Shown here: one piece after another, positions 47,652 to 57,520 of the stretch | How positions within the stretch are numbered: the first letter of the stretch is position 1 | Layout of the letters: each line of letters opens with the position of its first letter | DNA from: Heliocidaris erythrogramma | Taxonomy: Eukaryota; Echinodermata; Echinoidea; Camarodonta; Echinometridae | Direction of reading: 5' to 3' | Length of the DNA: 64,000 nucleotides | NCBI GenBank assembly: GCA_025617745.1 | Contig: CM046853.1 | Location: forward strand, 9,626,974 to 9,690,973 | Translations under genes and position numbers: made by a program | The notes under the pieces: generated by a model | What the model was told of the DNA's origin: nothing | The model's input: only the letters and a program-made list of their open reading frames with translations | Database searches by the model: none

Positions 47652-47798
47652 ATCCAAAGGACACATACCCAGGGCCCATTCGTAACCTCTCCATCAATCT
47701 GATCTCAAGTCGGCGTATAAGAGTAACATGGGAGCCTCCTGCCGATCTACCAGCTCCAGTTATAGCCTACCATCTGGAGTGCAAGGCATTAGTAGAAG
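47652..47798 (+). CDS. PRTG-like: Exon F: fibronectin type III domain 1, first half
   Basis: Acceptor CATACAG (47651), donor GAAG|GTGAGT at 47799, phase 1 (147 nt). It encodes DPKDTYPGPIRNLSINLISS then RRIRVTWEPPADLPAPVIAY and HLECKALVE. The PxxxxNLS opening, the A-strand proline, and TWEPP of the B-C strands mark an FN3 domain. The family usually splits this domain over two exons, as here. Confidence 0.9.
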
Positions 47799-47849
47799 GT
47801 GAGTAATTGCTGCCCCCTCTTGGGATTCACTTTGTATTTTTGTTTTGTT

Positions 47850-47875
47850 TGGGGGCGGGGGGGGGGGGGGGGTGA
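47850..47875. repeat. G-rich homopolymer tract in intron F-G
   Basis: GGGGGCGGGG followed by an unbroken run of G, 50 nt after the exon F donor, on the sense strand. Such G tracts can act as intronic splicing enhancers or form quadruplexes. Confidence 0.8.
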
Positions 47876-48180
47876 ACAAGAAAATAAGGATAGTGAGCAT
47901 AAGAGGGGAGTATTGTGAATTGTTAAGGTGCAAGATAGTAAAGGAGCAAGATAGTGCCACTTCTTGACTATCATATAAGTGTTAGCTGGGAAGCTGATAT
48001 ACAAGTTCAACGACTAGAGTTCAGAAGGAATACTCCCATTAAAAAGCAAGTAGTGAAATTGTATTTGACTATCATGCCCTTCTGTATTTTCATACTGCGC
48101 AATGCCCCCAATTAATCTCAGTGGATAGAGATGGAAACTTGATATATGAGATTCATTGCTATCACATGACATTTCATTTT

Positions 48181-49054
48181 TATGCCTCCGCCCACCGAAG
48201 GGGGGTGCCGGAGGCATTATGTTTTCGGGTTGTCCGTCCGTACGTCGTAACGTCCGTGCGTCCGTCCGTCCGTCCGTCCGTCCCACTTCTCGTTACCGCA
48301 ATATCTGAAGAATCATTTGAGGTAGGAACCTCAAACTTGGTACTAGTATGTATCCCCATACGAAGATGAACTGATTAGATTTTGGGGTAAGTAGGTCAAA
48401 GGTCAGAGGTCACAGAGGTCAATTTACATGAAATTACATGAAATTCTTGGTTTTTAGCACCGTTACCGCGATATCTCAAGAACTATCTGAGGTGAGAACT
48501 TCAAACTTGGTACCATTATGTATCCCCATAGAAAGATGAACTGATTAGATTTTGGGGTAAGTAGGTCAAAGGTCAGAGGTCACAGGTCAATTTACATGAA
48601 ATTACATGAAATTCTTGGTTTTTAGCACCGTTACCGCGATTTCTGAAGAACTATTTGAGGTAAGAACTTCAAACTTGGTACCAGTATGTATCCCCATAGA
48701 AAGAGGAACTGATTAGATTTTGGGGTAGGTAGGTCAAAGTTCAGAGGTCACAGAGGTCAATTTACATGAAATTACATGGAATTACTGGTTTTTAGCACCG
48801 TTACCGCGATATCTCAAGAACTATCTGAGGTGAGAACTTCAAACTTGGTACCAGTATGCATCCCCATAGAAAGATGAACTGATTATATTTTGGGGTAAGT
48901 AGGTCAAAGGTCAGAGGTCACAGAGGTCAATTTACATGAGATTACATGAAATTACTGGTTTTTAGCCTCGTTATCAAATATTTCTAGAACAGTTTGAGCC
49001 ATCAACTGAATTTAGGCGGAGGCATATAGGAGACGCAGTCGCATTCATCTTGTT
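48181..49054 (+). repeat. Repeat family B, copy 1 (four ~168-bp monomers)
   Basis: Starts TATGCCTCCGCCCACCGAAG, then GCATTATGTTTTCGGGTTGT and a (TCCG)n tract, then four monomers starting at about 48286, 48461, 48629 and 48797, then GAGCCATCAACTGAATTTAG / GCGGAGGCATATAGG and CATTCATCTTGTT. GCCTCCGCC and its inverse sit at opposite ends. Each monomer has CAAACTTGGTACCAGTATG, a GATTAGATTTTGGGGTA word and clustered AGGTCA half-sites (for example 48393, 48400, 48407 and 48416). It ends 8 nt before exon G. Confidence 0.9.
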
Positions 49055-49062
49055 TTATATAG

Positions 49063-49212
49063 ATGCAGATGCATTTGAGCAAGTGGTGCCTAACCCATCT
49101 TGTGACCTGAATAAACTGGAGCCGTACACTGAATATCGGATCACTGTGCAGTGCTTCACTAACAAGGCACCTTGTCCGCGCTACCAAGAATATGTGGTGA
49201 CGGCCCAAGATG
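49063..49212 (+). CDS. PRTG-like: Exon G: fibronectin type III domain 1, second half
   Basis: Acceptor TTTATATAG (49062) entered in phase 1; a second AG six bases on (49067-49068) keeps frame and would drop two residues. Donor GATG|GTACGT at 49213, phase 1; 150 nt. It encodes ADAFEQVVPNPSCDLNKLEP then YTEYRITVQCFTNKAPCPRY and QEYVVTAQD. LxPYTEYxIxVQC is the FN3 E-F-strand signature with the conserved tyrosine. Three extra cysteines (SC, QC, PC) are unusual for an FN3. The polypyrimidine tract belongs to the repeat immediately upstream. Confidence 0.88.
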
Positions 49213-49561
49213 GTACGTATTGTTTCTTTACTACTTCTGGCTTGAGAAATGTTTGAAAACAGAAAAAATATCTGTATTCAGCTGAAGCAATGTTTCTTCA
49301 AATCTAAATTTTGATAGGGCTTTGATACAGTGCCATATTGTAATCTTTGGAGACAAATGATGGTTGCAGAGAGAGAGAGAGAGAAAGGAAGATAATAGTA
49401 ATGAAGTAAAGGATTGCATGTACCATTCAACATCTTTTAGTTTTAACACAATTGGTCCCATTACATAAATCTATTATAAAATGCTTGAAAATGTATTTGA
49501 ACATTGCTTTCATATTGATACTCATATAAATACTCTCATAATTTTGTTTATATTTGAACAG

Positions 49562-49866
49562 TTCCTACAGGTAGTCCTGAGTTTTCCTTAGCGAGTGAAA
49601 GCCCAACCTCCATTACTGTCACATGGGATGAGCTCCTTTCACATCGTGCTAACGGTATCATCACCAGTATGGCATCACATATTGCCGTGCCAACAACCGA
49701 TACTGCAATGTGACAATGGTAGGCGGGGATCTGCACGAGTACACCATCAATGGCTTGACACCAAATTCCAACTACAGTGTGAGCATGACTGCAGCAACCA
49801 AGGTTGGTCTCGGGAGTTACTCGGGTAATGTTACAGTGGCAACACCAAGGAACATCAATGAGACAA
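49562..49866 (+). CDS. PRTG-like: Exon H: fibronectin type III domain 2, with a 1-nt frameshift
   Basis: Acceptor TTTGAACAG (49561), donor ACAA|GTGAGT at 49867. Both borders are phase 1, which needs a multiple of three, but the exon is 305 nt. The entry frame gives VPTGSPEFSLASESPTSITV, TWDELLSHRANGIITS and then runs into nonsense with a stop at 49711-49713. From 49668 another frame continues YGITYCRANNRYCNV and ends TAATKVGLGSYS ... VATPRNINET, a normal FN3 C-terminal half. The break lies at about 49666-49668 (one base missing). A sequencing or assembly error is the simplest explanation; an allelic null or pseudogene is possible, since all other exons are intact. Confidence 0.85.
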
Positions 49867-50424
49867 GTGAGTTGGGTTTGGATTATCTCTTGATAGCTAT
49901 AGCTAGTTCTTAGAGCCCACCACGTTGGATAATGATTGATACAGATTGTCAGGTTTAAAGAGTTGGTTTAAGGACTATCAGTTTGCTAGAGCAAAGAATG
50001 CTTTATATTTCAACTCCATATTAATTCATCCGTGTACCCTATTTTCTTGGAAATAAGTCCAGAATAACTTGATATGTCACATCACTGCTGTTGATACTGC
50101 TTGTCTTTAATTTTGTCTCTGTCCTGACCAAAGTATAGACATTTTGTATAAATACATTTATCATAGTGTAAACTACATTGTACATGTGATGTAGCCTACA
50201 TGTATCTGTAATAATTGGCATAGCAATGCATTCAAAAACTTTTTATCTCCATGATCTGTATGAGGTCATTTTGAAGGACATTTTTAATATTCTTGTGAAA
50301 TGATTATTTTTTCTGCTTTTAGTATCAGATGTTGTTTTCCTACTTATACTATGGTGTTCTAGTGGTCATCACTATAACATGGTTGTGAAAAAACTGTTTT
50401 TGTTTTCCTATTTGTTCCAATCAG
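49867..50424 (+). other. Intron H-I (558 nt)
   Basis: GTGAGT to CCAATCAG. Nothing inside besides an ACATGTGATG/CTACATGTA patch near 50180-50200. Confidence 0.8.
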
Positions 50425-50613
50425 CACCCAAGCCCCCACTATATTTGCAAGTCTTACCAATGAACCATACTACGTTGAGAGTAAGCTTCCAGCCAGCACC
50501 CAGTCCACCCATCACTGAGGGCTATAAACTAATGGTATCCTTGAACATGGCTAACAACTGGAATACCTATCTCTTGCCTGTAGACACTACGGAGTACTTT
50601 GTCACAGATCTGG
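50425..50613 (+). CDS. PRTG-like: Exon I: fibronectin type III domain 3, first half
   Basis: Acceptor TTCCAATCAG (50424), donor CTGG|GTAGGT at 50614, phase 1; 189 nt. It encodes PKPPLYLQVLPMNHTTLRVS, FQPAPSPPITEGYKLMVSLN and YLLPVDTTEYFVTDL. The pattern P..L.......TTL.VSF.P.P is the A-C part of an FN3, with GYKL of strand C' and a TTEYxVTDL E-strand. An unusual phenylalanine replaces the conserved B-strand tryptophan. Sequon NHT. The remaining half of the domain is not found before the window ends. Confidence 0.9.
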
Positions 50614-51462
50614 GTAGGTGGATTTCAGATTGATTTTGTGGTTTTTGTGTGTTTTTGTGACGTTTTCTGTTCGTCCTTATTTAGGTCCAGTTTCGAATTC
50701 ATTGACAGTTTAGAAGAGCTTAGTTTTAAAATATTTCTCAGTCGGAATTTCTTTGCTACTTTTTGATGTGGAAGAAATGCTACACCATAATGTTGGCGCC
50801 TTGGAAATTGTAGCGAGTTTTTAATTTGTTGCAGTGAATGTGTTGTGTGATCAGTGACTTCACTTTGAGGCATTCTAATCCAGTGACAGGAACTGGGGTT
50901 TGTTTATGTTGTCATGTAAAAGACAGTGTGGTGGTAACAGAATGGCTCTACAATATATACATAGAGTTGTCACTGTTATAAGTCTGTGGGATTTAAAATC
51001 GTATTTGCCTATTTTGATAATCCATTAGTTGAAACACTGTAATGGAAAATGTAAATGTGTTTACAACATGCATACGTGGCAGATATGGTTCCGTTGTTTT
51101 TTTTTTCAAGGTCAAGTATTTTGTAGTAGTGAGAATGAGAAGATTCCTTGTTGTATTAACAGAATTGTGAGTAAAAATCGTATGGTTGTAGAGTGGTTGT
51201 GAAGCATATGGTAGACATTCCTTTGAATGAGTCAAGTTTCATAGAAGTATACTCGGTCACAGATTTAGATGGATAGGTTTGTAGCGTCAAGTATGCCTTA
51301 GGCAATCAGTTATTGTGGCAAGTTCCACTTTCATTCGTCATTAAACATTGACTCCTTTTTTTCTATTTCATTCCGATCATTAATTTTGGAAAGTAATTAT
51401 AAAAATTATGATATTGTAGGCTTGTGTGCTGCTAGTATGAGTGCTCTTGTTATAGAAATAAC

Positions 51463-52803
51463 AAGATGAATGCGACTGCGTCTCCTATATGCCTCCGCCT
51501 AAATTCTGTTGATGGCTCAAACTGTTCTAGAAATATTTGATAACGAGGCTAAAAACAGTAATTTCATGTAATTTCATGTAAATTGACCTCTGTGACCTCT
51601 GACCTTTGACCTACTTACCCCAAAATCTAATCGGTTCATCTTTCTATGGGGATGCATACTGGTACCAAGTTTGAAGTTCTCACCTCAGATAGTTCTTGAG
51701 ATATCGCGATAACGGTGCTAAAAACCAGTAATTCCATGTAATTTCATGTAAATTGACCTCTGTGACCTCTGAACTTTGACCCACCTACCCCAAAATCTAA
51801 TCAGTTCCTCTTTCTATGGGGATACATACTGGTACCAAGTTTGAAGTTCTTACCTCAAATAGTTCTTCAGAAATCGCGGTAACGGTGCTAAAAACCAAGA
51901 ATTTCATGTAAATTGACCTCTGTGACCTCTGACCTTTGACCTACTTACCCCAAAATCTAATCAGTTCATCTTTCTATGGGGATACATACTGGTACCAAGT
52001 TTGAAGTTCTCACCTCAGATAGTTCTTGAGATATCGCAGTAACGGTGCTAAAAACCAGTAATTCCATGTAATTTCATGTAAATTGACCTCTGTGACCTCT
52101 GAACTTTGACCTACCTACCCCAAAATCTAATCAGTTCCTCTTTCTGTGGGGATACATACTGGTACCAAGTTTGAAGTTCTCACCTCAAACAGTTCTTGAG
52201 ATATCGCGGTAACGGTGCTAAAAACCAAGAATTTCATGTAATTTCATGTAAATTGACCTCTGTGACCTCTGACCTTTGACCTCCTTACCCCAAAATCTAA
52301 TCAGTTCCTCTTTCTATGGGGATACATACTGGTACCATGTTTGAAGTTCTCACCTCAAACCGTTCTTGAGATATCGCGGTAACGGTGCTAAAAACCAAGA
52401 ATTTCATGTAATTTCATGTAAATTGACCTCTGTGACCTCTGACCTTTGACCTCCTTACCCCAAAATCTAATCAGTTCATCTTCGTATAGGGAAACATACT
52501 AGTACCAAGTTTGAAGTTCTTACCTTAAACAGTTCTTGAGATATCGCGGTAACGGTGCTAAAAACCAAGAATTTCATGTAATTTCATGTAAATTGACCTC
52601 TGTGACCTCTGACCTTTGACCTACTTACCCCAAAATCTAATCAGTTCATCTTTGTATGGGGATACATACTAGTACCAAGTTTGAGGTTCCTACCTCAAAT
52701 GATTCTTCAGATATCGCGGTAACGAGAAGTGGGACGGACGGACGGACGGACAACCCGAAAACATAATGCCTCCGGCACCCACCTTCGGTGGGCGGAGGCA
52801 TAA
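51463..52803 (-). repeat. Repeat family B, copy 2 (inverted, seven ~170-bp monomers)
   Basis: Reads in the opposite direction to copy 1. It opens AACAAGATGAATGCGACTGC, has monomer borders GGTAACGGTGCTAAAAACCA near 51714, 51886, 52046, 52216, 52386 and 52556, then a (CGGA)n tract, CCCGAAAACATAATGCCTCC and GGTGGGCGGAGGCATA. TGACCTCTGACCTTTGACCT words are the DR1-spaced half-sites on the minus strand. One monomer is 10 bp short because of a missing ATTTCATGTA duplicate. Confidence 0.92.
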
Positions 52804-53740
52804 AAAGTTTGTCTAACTCATATTTCTTTAGGAGTCATTTTTGCACATTATGATTATGTAGTAGATCTATTCAATCATTCAGTTAATCTAGTAATTTCTT
52901 CAAAATTCTTATTTATCTGCTTGTCTTCTTACAGATCTTCAGATTTAAATTTTTGTATTTAAATAAAATAGGGAAAACCCCAAATGTGGTATTAACTGTT
53001 TAAATGATTCAGAATTATTTTAGGATAAAATCTCCCATTTAAAGATGAAAAGAACAAGTTGAGATGCATACATTTAAGTTGTCATTTTTCAAAGTTCTAT
53101 TAGCATAAATGTATTATTAGTGTACCTTTGGTATTTATTTAGAAACTGAAATGCATCCTTTTTGTTACAATCATCGTGCTTTATTACTGAATCATGTTCT
53201 ATGCAGAATTGTATCTTCAGTGGGAGTGTACTCACCAGAATATATCTGTGCCTTCTTCTCTTTGTAGGTTAACAAACAAAAGCTTATTTAACGCCCAAAA
53301 TAGATTGCTTCCTAGAAATTCATACTTTGCATATGCTTACTCGAAACATTGTGTAAATAATTGAACAATTAAAAATCAAAAGTTTTACATTAAAACCACA
53401 GCAGAATAAACACATGTTCCATCGAAATGTATTGGAACTTTGGCTGTATTCAACATGTTATTGACAGCCTATGAAAAAACTGTTCCTTTTACTGTGTTTT
53501 GTCATTTTGGAGATAATATTACAATTCTATACCTACTTCAAGATATCAGCATGATCAGTATTGCTTGTGATCTCATTCACGTATTCTGTTATCTGGATAT
53601 TTACATTTGAAAATGAAATATTTGACAAGTTTTGTGAATGAAATGCATGTATCATTTCAAATTTACAATTATTGATAGTAGTATTTTAGGAAAGATAACA
53701 TTTTTTCTGGAGGATAATTCTCTAACTGTTAACTCTTGAG
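52804..53740. other. AT-rich stretch, no exon found
   Basis: Candidate acceptors (for example 53206-53209, TGCAG) open onto early stops. No FN3-like sequence. Confidence 0.5.
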
Positions 53741-54110
53741 AATCTGGTTTTCATGGACAGTTTTAAACAGAGCTTGTGCAAACCTAGAATGGTACCCGCC
53801 CATTTAGAATAGGATTCTATCAAACTCTAAAATCTGTACATTAAAATTATCATTCTGACATGGTAGAGATAACAAACACAATTGTATTGAATGGTGGAAT
53901 AAATAGCATTTAAATTTTTTGAGTATCTTTTGAATCTGGTTTTCATGGAAAGGTTTAAACAGAACTTGTGCAAACCTAGAATGGTACCCACCGAATTAAA
54001 TATAAGTCTATCAAACTCTAAAATCTGCACATTAAAATTATAATTCTGACATGGTAGAGATACCAAACACAATTGTATTGGATGGTGGAATAAATACCAT
54101 TTAAATAAAT
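53741..54110. repeat. Two-unit tandem duplication (~192 bp)
   Basis: AATCTGGTTTTCATGGA, AACCTAGAATGGTACCC and GACATGGTAGAGATA occur in the same order from 53741 and again from 53933, with about 10% divergence. A short echo of the end (AATAAATACCATTT) follows at 54127-54140. The 131-codon minus-strand frame here reads through both units and is not a gene. Confidence 0.85.
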
Positions 54111-54623
54111 AAAAAAAAAAGTTAAATAATAAATACCATTTGAAAATAAGATGACTTTCTGAATCGATCACGGTTGAATAGATGACAAAGGGAACTACCA
54201 ACTCAAGAACTCCTAATCCCACGAATTTGATATAGAAAGCCGTAAAGCTTTACATTTATTCGAATCTGCGAATACAACCAGCAGAAAACCAAAGCAAATA
54301 TTAAGTATATTTGTCATTTATACTGCATATCAACATTTTAAATATTAATATATCTGAGTGCATTTTCAAATCATACAAAACTTCAATTATTGTATGAAGA
54401 CGTGTTACCAAAAGAGTTTGATAATTCACTCTTTGCTTCTGTATTAATTTGTTAAACTTATTCATTTTGTAATATCAAAGTCAAAGCACTCAATTTTGTT
54501 GTCAATCTACTTTAGCCAATCTCTGACAAACTAATTTGATGTTTGTCTTATAATAAACAATAAACTAATGCATTCTCTGATTGCATATGAAAGTAATATT
54601 GTTGTTTGAGCCTTTCTTTGTTA
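54111..54623. other. AT-rich stretch
   Basis: Nothing recognised. Confidence 0.5.
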
Positions 54624-54968
54624 CAGTGGAACCATCTTATAATGAAGTTCTATTATCTTATCTTATGGAAATAAATGTTCCATACCAATTTTGCATATCT
54701 TCAATTTCTAGGTGTCATTCAACAGAATCAATAAAAAAAGAGCCAAGGTTTTATTATTAATTTCTGTTAAATTCACCAATGCTTTAAAACTTGCTGAACT
54801 TGCTATTAAACAATGTTAAATTCCAAGCCTTGTAATTTTATTTTAAATTTTCAATTCTGAGCTACATTGTCAAGCTCTTTTGAAATAAGCCAAATTAAAT
54901 AATTCCCTTTTTTATAATTGTGCAATTTTAAGCCAACTAGCAGCGTTCTTTGTAACGAGGTTTGACTA
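54624..54968. mobile_element. Decayed pogo/mariner-like TIR element
   Basis: The left end CAGTGGAACCATCTTATAAT and the inverse of the right end TAGTCAAACCTCGTTACAAA are alignable but diverged. TA flanks both ends. No coding sequence. Confidence 0.4.
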
Positions 54969-56432
54969 TACTTGAATAAAAACACAGCATTTTAGTCAAC
55001 CAAATCATTTAATGAAGAAAACCTCCAGTTCAATTGTATTTTTGAGGCTGAGCTTTCCTTCAGTTTTGGCTCACGTTGACTTGGTATACATGAATTCAAC
55101 TAATAAACTGAACTACTTATTTTAGCAATTCTTTGAGTAAATCTTCTCATAAAGAGAACAACCAACAACCAACAACCACATTGTATACATATCATTGTCC
55201 AAACCACATTACTTCAATTCTAAATGCATGTACTTCTCTGCATAAAACTTGATACCAAACCAAATATAATTCGCTCTAGCATTGATCAAGTTATACCCCC
55301 AGAACTGCCAAGTTAAACTGCTTTGCAAATATCTAGCAAATATTGTTGAAATATACTCAACTTTACAAATTAACTTTTGCCAGTTATAAGAAACAATCCA
55401 TTTCGAAACAGTTATATCTCAATGCCAAAGTTTATATCCTTCAATCAAAATGATTGCAAATTGTGAAGTTCAATTTACTATAATATTGAATTATCTGTAA
55501 ATCTAAAAACAGATACAAATCATGCATTCCATAATAATCTTGGCAATTCTGTTCATAATAATATGCACATTTTATAGTGCTTTCTCTAATTTGATGATTG
55601 AGTTTGACAGATATCTTTAAATTAAATTTGTCTCAAATACATGTATCTAAATATCTGTCTCCGAAACCAAAGAAATGTCCAACGTTATTTCAGAAATAGA
55701 TGTTCATTTATGAACATCATACGAATCAAACATGGCGCCTGGGTGTGGCACTTTCACTGCCACGTCTACATGTACACAGCATATAATGCAAATCAGTTAA
55801 TACGTCAAGCTCATTTCAATCTCTCGCGAGCACCTTCCGTTCAATATTATTTCAGGTTCCTGATTTAACATATAGTTTGTTTCTTTCATAACTTACTTCT
55901 GTGGCAGGATTAGTTTGTGACTTGAATGGTCTCTTGAACATGGTGAGTTATGAACGTCAATTGTCCTGTTCAGCAAACAGCGGTTAGAATTTTACGTGAC
56001 ATCGATGGTCGTGTCCTGTGGCTAACTGACCAACATGGCGAAAAAACGGACAAGCTTGTACATTTAAATTCCACTGCGCATGTCCGAAAACGGTGTCGCG
56101 AAAAAGAGAAAAAGAATCGTAAAGGAAATTTTATCACATTAATTAAATTTAACCTAACTTTCGCTCCGCAAACCATCGGTAAACACATGAAAATGATGAA
56201 GTGCACAATTTTATGTCTAAAGATTGGAATATAGCCGTTAATTTGATTGTAATGGTTCATCTGGTCATGGAAGTAAAGTTCTATTCCTAAAGAAAGTGAT
56301 TGAATTAATATTGAGTGTTTGCAGTTGCAATGAAAATGCATTTTTATATTCCTTGGACAAGCTAAAATCTAATAATATTAGGAAATACTTTCTAAAAATA
56401 GAAAAGGAGAATGTATTGATATTACATGTATT
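54969..56432. other. AT-rich stretch with a CpG-richer patch at 55720-56110
   Basis: Around 55720-56110 CpG is more frequent, and CAACATGGCG at 56032-56041 resembles a YY1-type or start-site word, but the ATG there opens only nine codons. The 94-codon + frame and the 123-codon minus frame overlap each other and show no domain. No gene is called. Confidence 0.4.
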
Positions 56433-56810
56433 TAAAGGGAAGGTTGAGTTCTAGGAAAGGTAAAAAATAATTTGTGAGCTTTCTCATTTCTTTTATGTCA
56501 GTTTGGAAGAACATCATAGTAGAAATGTCCTCTGAAAAGGATTGCTCTTCAAATGCCCTTATACTCGAAATATGACGAGAAACAGCTGAAATGTTCGGGC
56601 TGAACATGTGTATATAGTGATGTAGTCCCATATAACCTTTTCTGTGTGCAGTGCATGTGACTCTCAGCAGGATTGAGTAGATTTCTGCTCGTTTTGGTGA
56701 TTTCAAAACCTTACAGCGTACACCAATTCTTATGTACGATATAATCAACCTTTCCCAATCGATTTGAGGCAGTTTCTTTCATGATGTTATCGCATGACCA
56801 GAACTCTGTA
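56433..56810. repeat. Repeat family D, copy 2 (longer form)
   Basis: Matches 15520-15745 at both ends. It additionally contains about 150 bp in the middle (from GACGAGAAACAGCTG to TATGTACGATATAATC). The left GGAAGGTTGAGTTC and right AATCAACCTTTCCC words are inverted relative to each other, suggesting a MITE. Confidence 0.75.
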
Positions 56811-57520
56811 ATTGCAAATAAGTGAGGACTGTGAGTTAACTCTTTGGAAAATAATCCTGAGATAACTAAGGCTAAAATCAAATGGAAGTGTATATAATTG
56901 ACAACAAAACATTTTTAACATATTGAATTGTCTACAGTAATGCTGGATAATCTTTGTGTATTTATAAAATCATGTGAGTGTTTCATCCTATTTCTCCCTA
57001 GAAAATATGTCACATCAGCAATGCATGAAACAAACCAATGTAATGCTCTTATAACTAAAATATAACTGAGCTTTTAACAGAGTATCTAGGATGTATTTTT
57101 CTGGCTAAAGTGGGTGTGTCATAGTGGTAATTGAGAAGAGTTCAGGTGGAATAGATATAACAGTCTGTAAGGCATGGATTAGTTTGTGAAATGAACATTG
57201 CATTTGAGATTCGCTAAAGAGAGAAACAACCATTGTGTTGTAGAATAATCTAGATTTGTCCATCATGGCTCTCGGTCAAATCACCCAATCTTTAGAGCCT
57301 GTCCAGGGAACTGACCCGACTTCTCAGAAATACGAGAGAAGTCGGAGGCTTAAAGTACAAAACCCTTTAACAGTTGCTGGTGGGTACTTTTACTACTTTG
57401 TAACTATATAGAATATTGACTCGAAATGGTCTATTTTTGTAGCTAATCAGCTTTAGATGTTTAAGAAAAGTTTTTGAAGTCTTGGCAGTATTCTTGGAAG
57501 AAAAAAAAGTGCATACATAA
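56811..57520. other. AT-rich stretch
   Basis: Nothing recognised. The phrase at 57300-57345 repeats ACTTCTC and inverse GAGAAGT around a short loop. Confidence 0.45.

Larger units (their letters stand above)
12966..50613 (+). other. PRTG-like: Partial gene: protogenin/IGDCC-type receptor, nine internal exons
   Basis: The exons encode, in order, Ig1 (A), Ig2 (B + C), Ig3 (C + D), Ig4 (E), FN3-1 (F + G), FN3-2 (H) and half of FN3-3 (I), about 650 residues of an extracellular region. Four Ig plus serial FN3 domains is the DCC/neogenin/protogenin/IGDCC3/IGDCC4 architecture. Family members are single-pass cell-surface proteins; DCC and neogenin bind netrins and RGM, whereas protogenin acts in early neural and mesodermal development. 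The FN3-2 end (TAATKVGLGSYS), the start of FN3-3 (APKPPLYLQ) and VIAYH in FN3-1 look closer to protogenin than to DCC, as I remember those proteins; I made no alignment. Most junctions are phase 1, as is typical of the family. The first exon and everything after half of FN3-3 lie outside the window. Only FN3-2 has a frame problem. Confidence 0.8.

Noticed and set aside
49660-49672. A hidden mini-intron explaining the exon H frame change
   Set aside because: The two FN3 halves abut with no gap and no GT-AG pair, so a single missing base is simpler.
53206-53270. Possible exon after TATGCAG (ELYLQWECTHQNISVPSS in phase 1)
   Set aside because: Reaches a stop within 20 codons, has no donor, and does not resemble the missing half of FN3-3.
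53827-54222. 131-codon minus-strand frame with an internal duplicated segment
   Set aside because: The duplication reflects the 192-bp tandem DNA repeat; not a gene.
55950-56341. Overlapping 94-codon (+) and 123-codon (-) frames with CAACATGGCG
   Set aside because: Mutually antisense, no domain, and the best-context ATG opens a nine-codon frame only.
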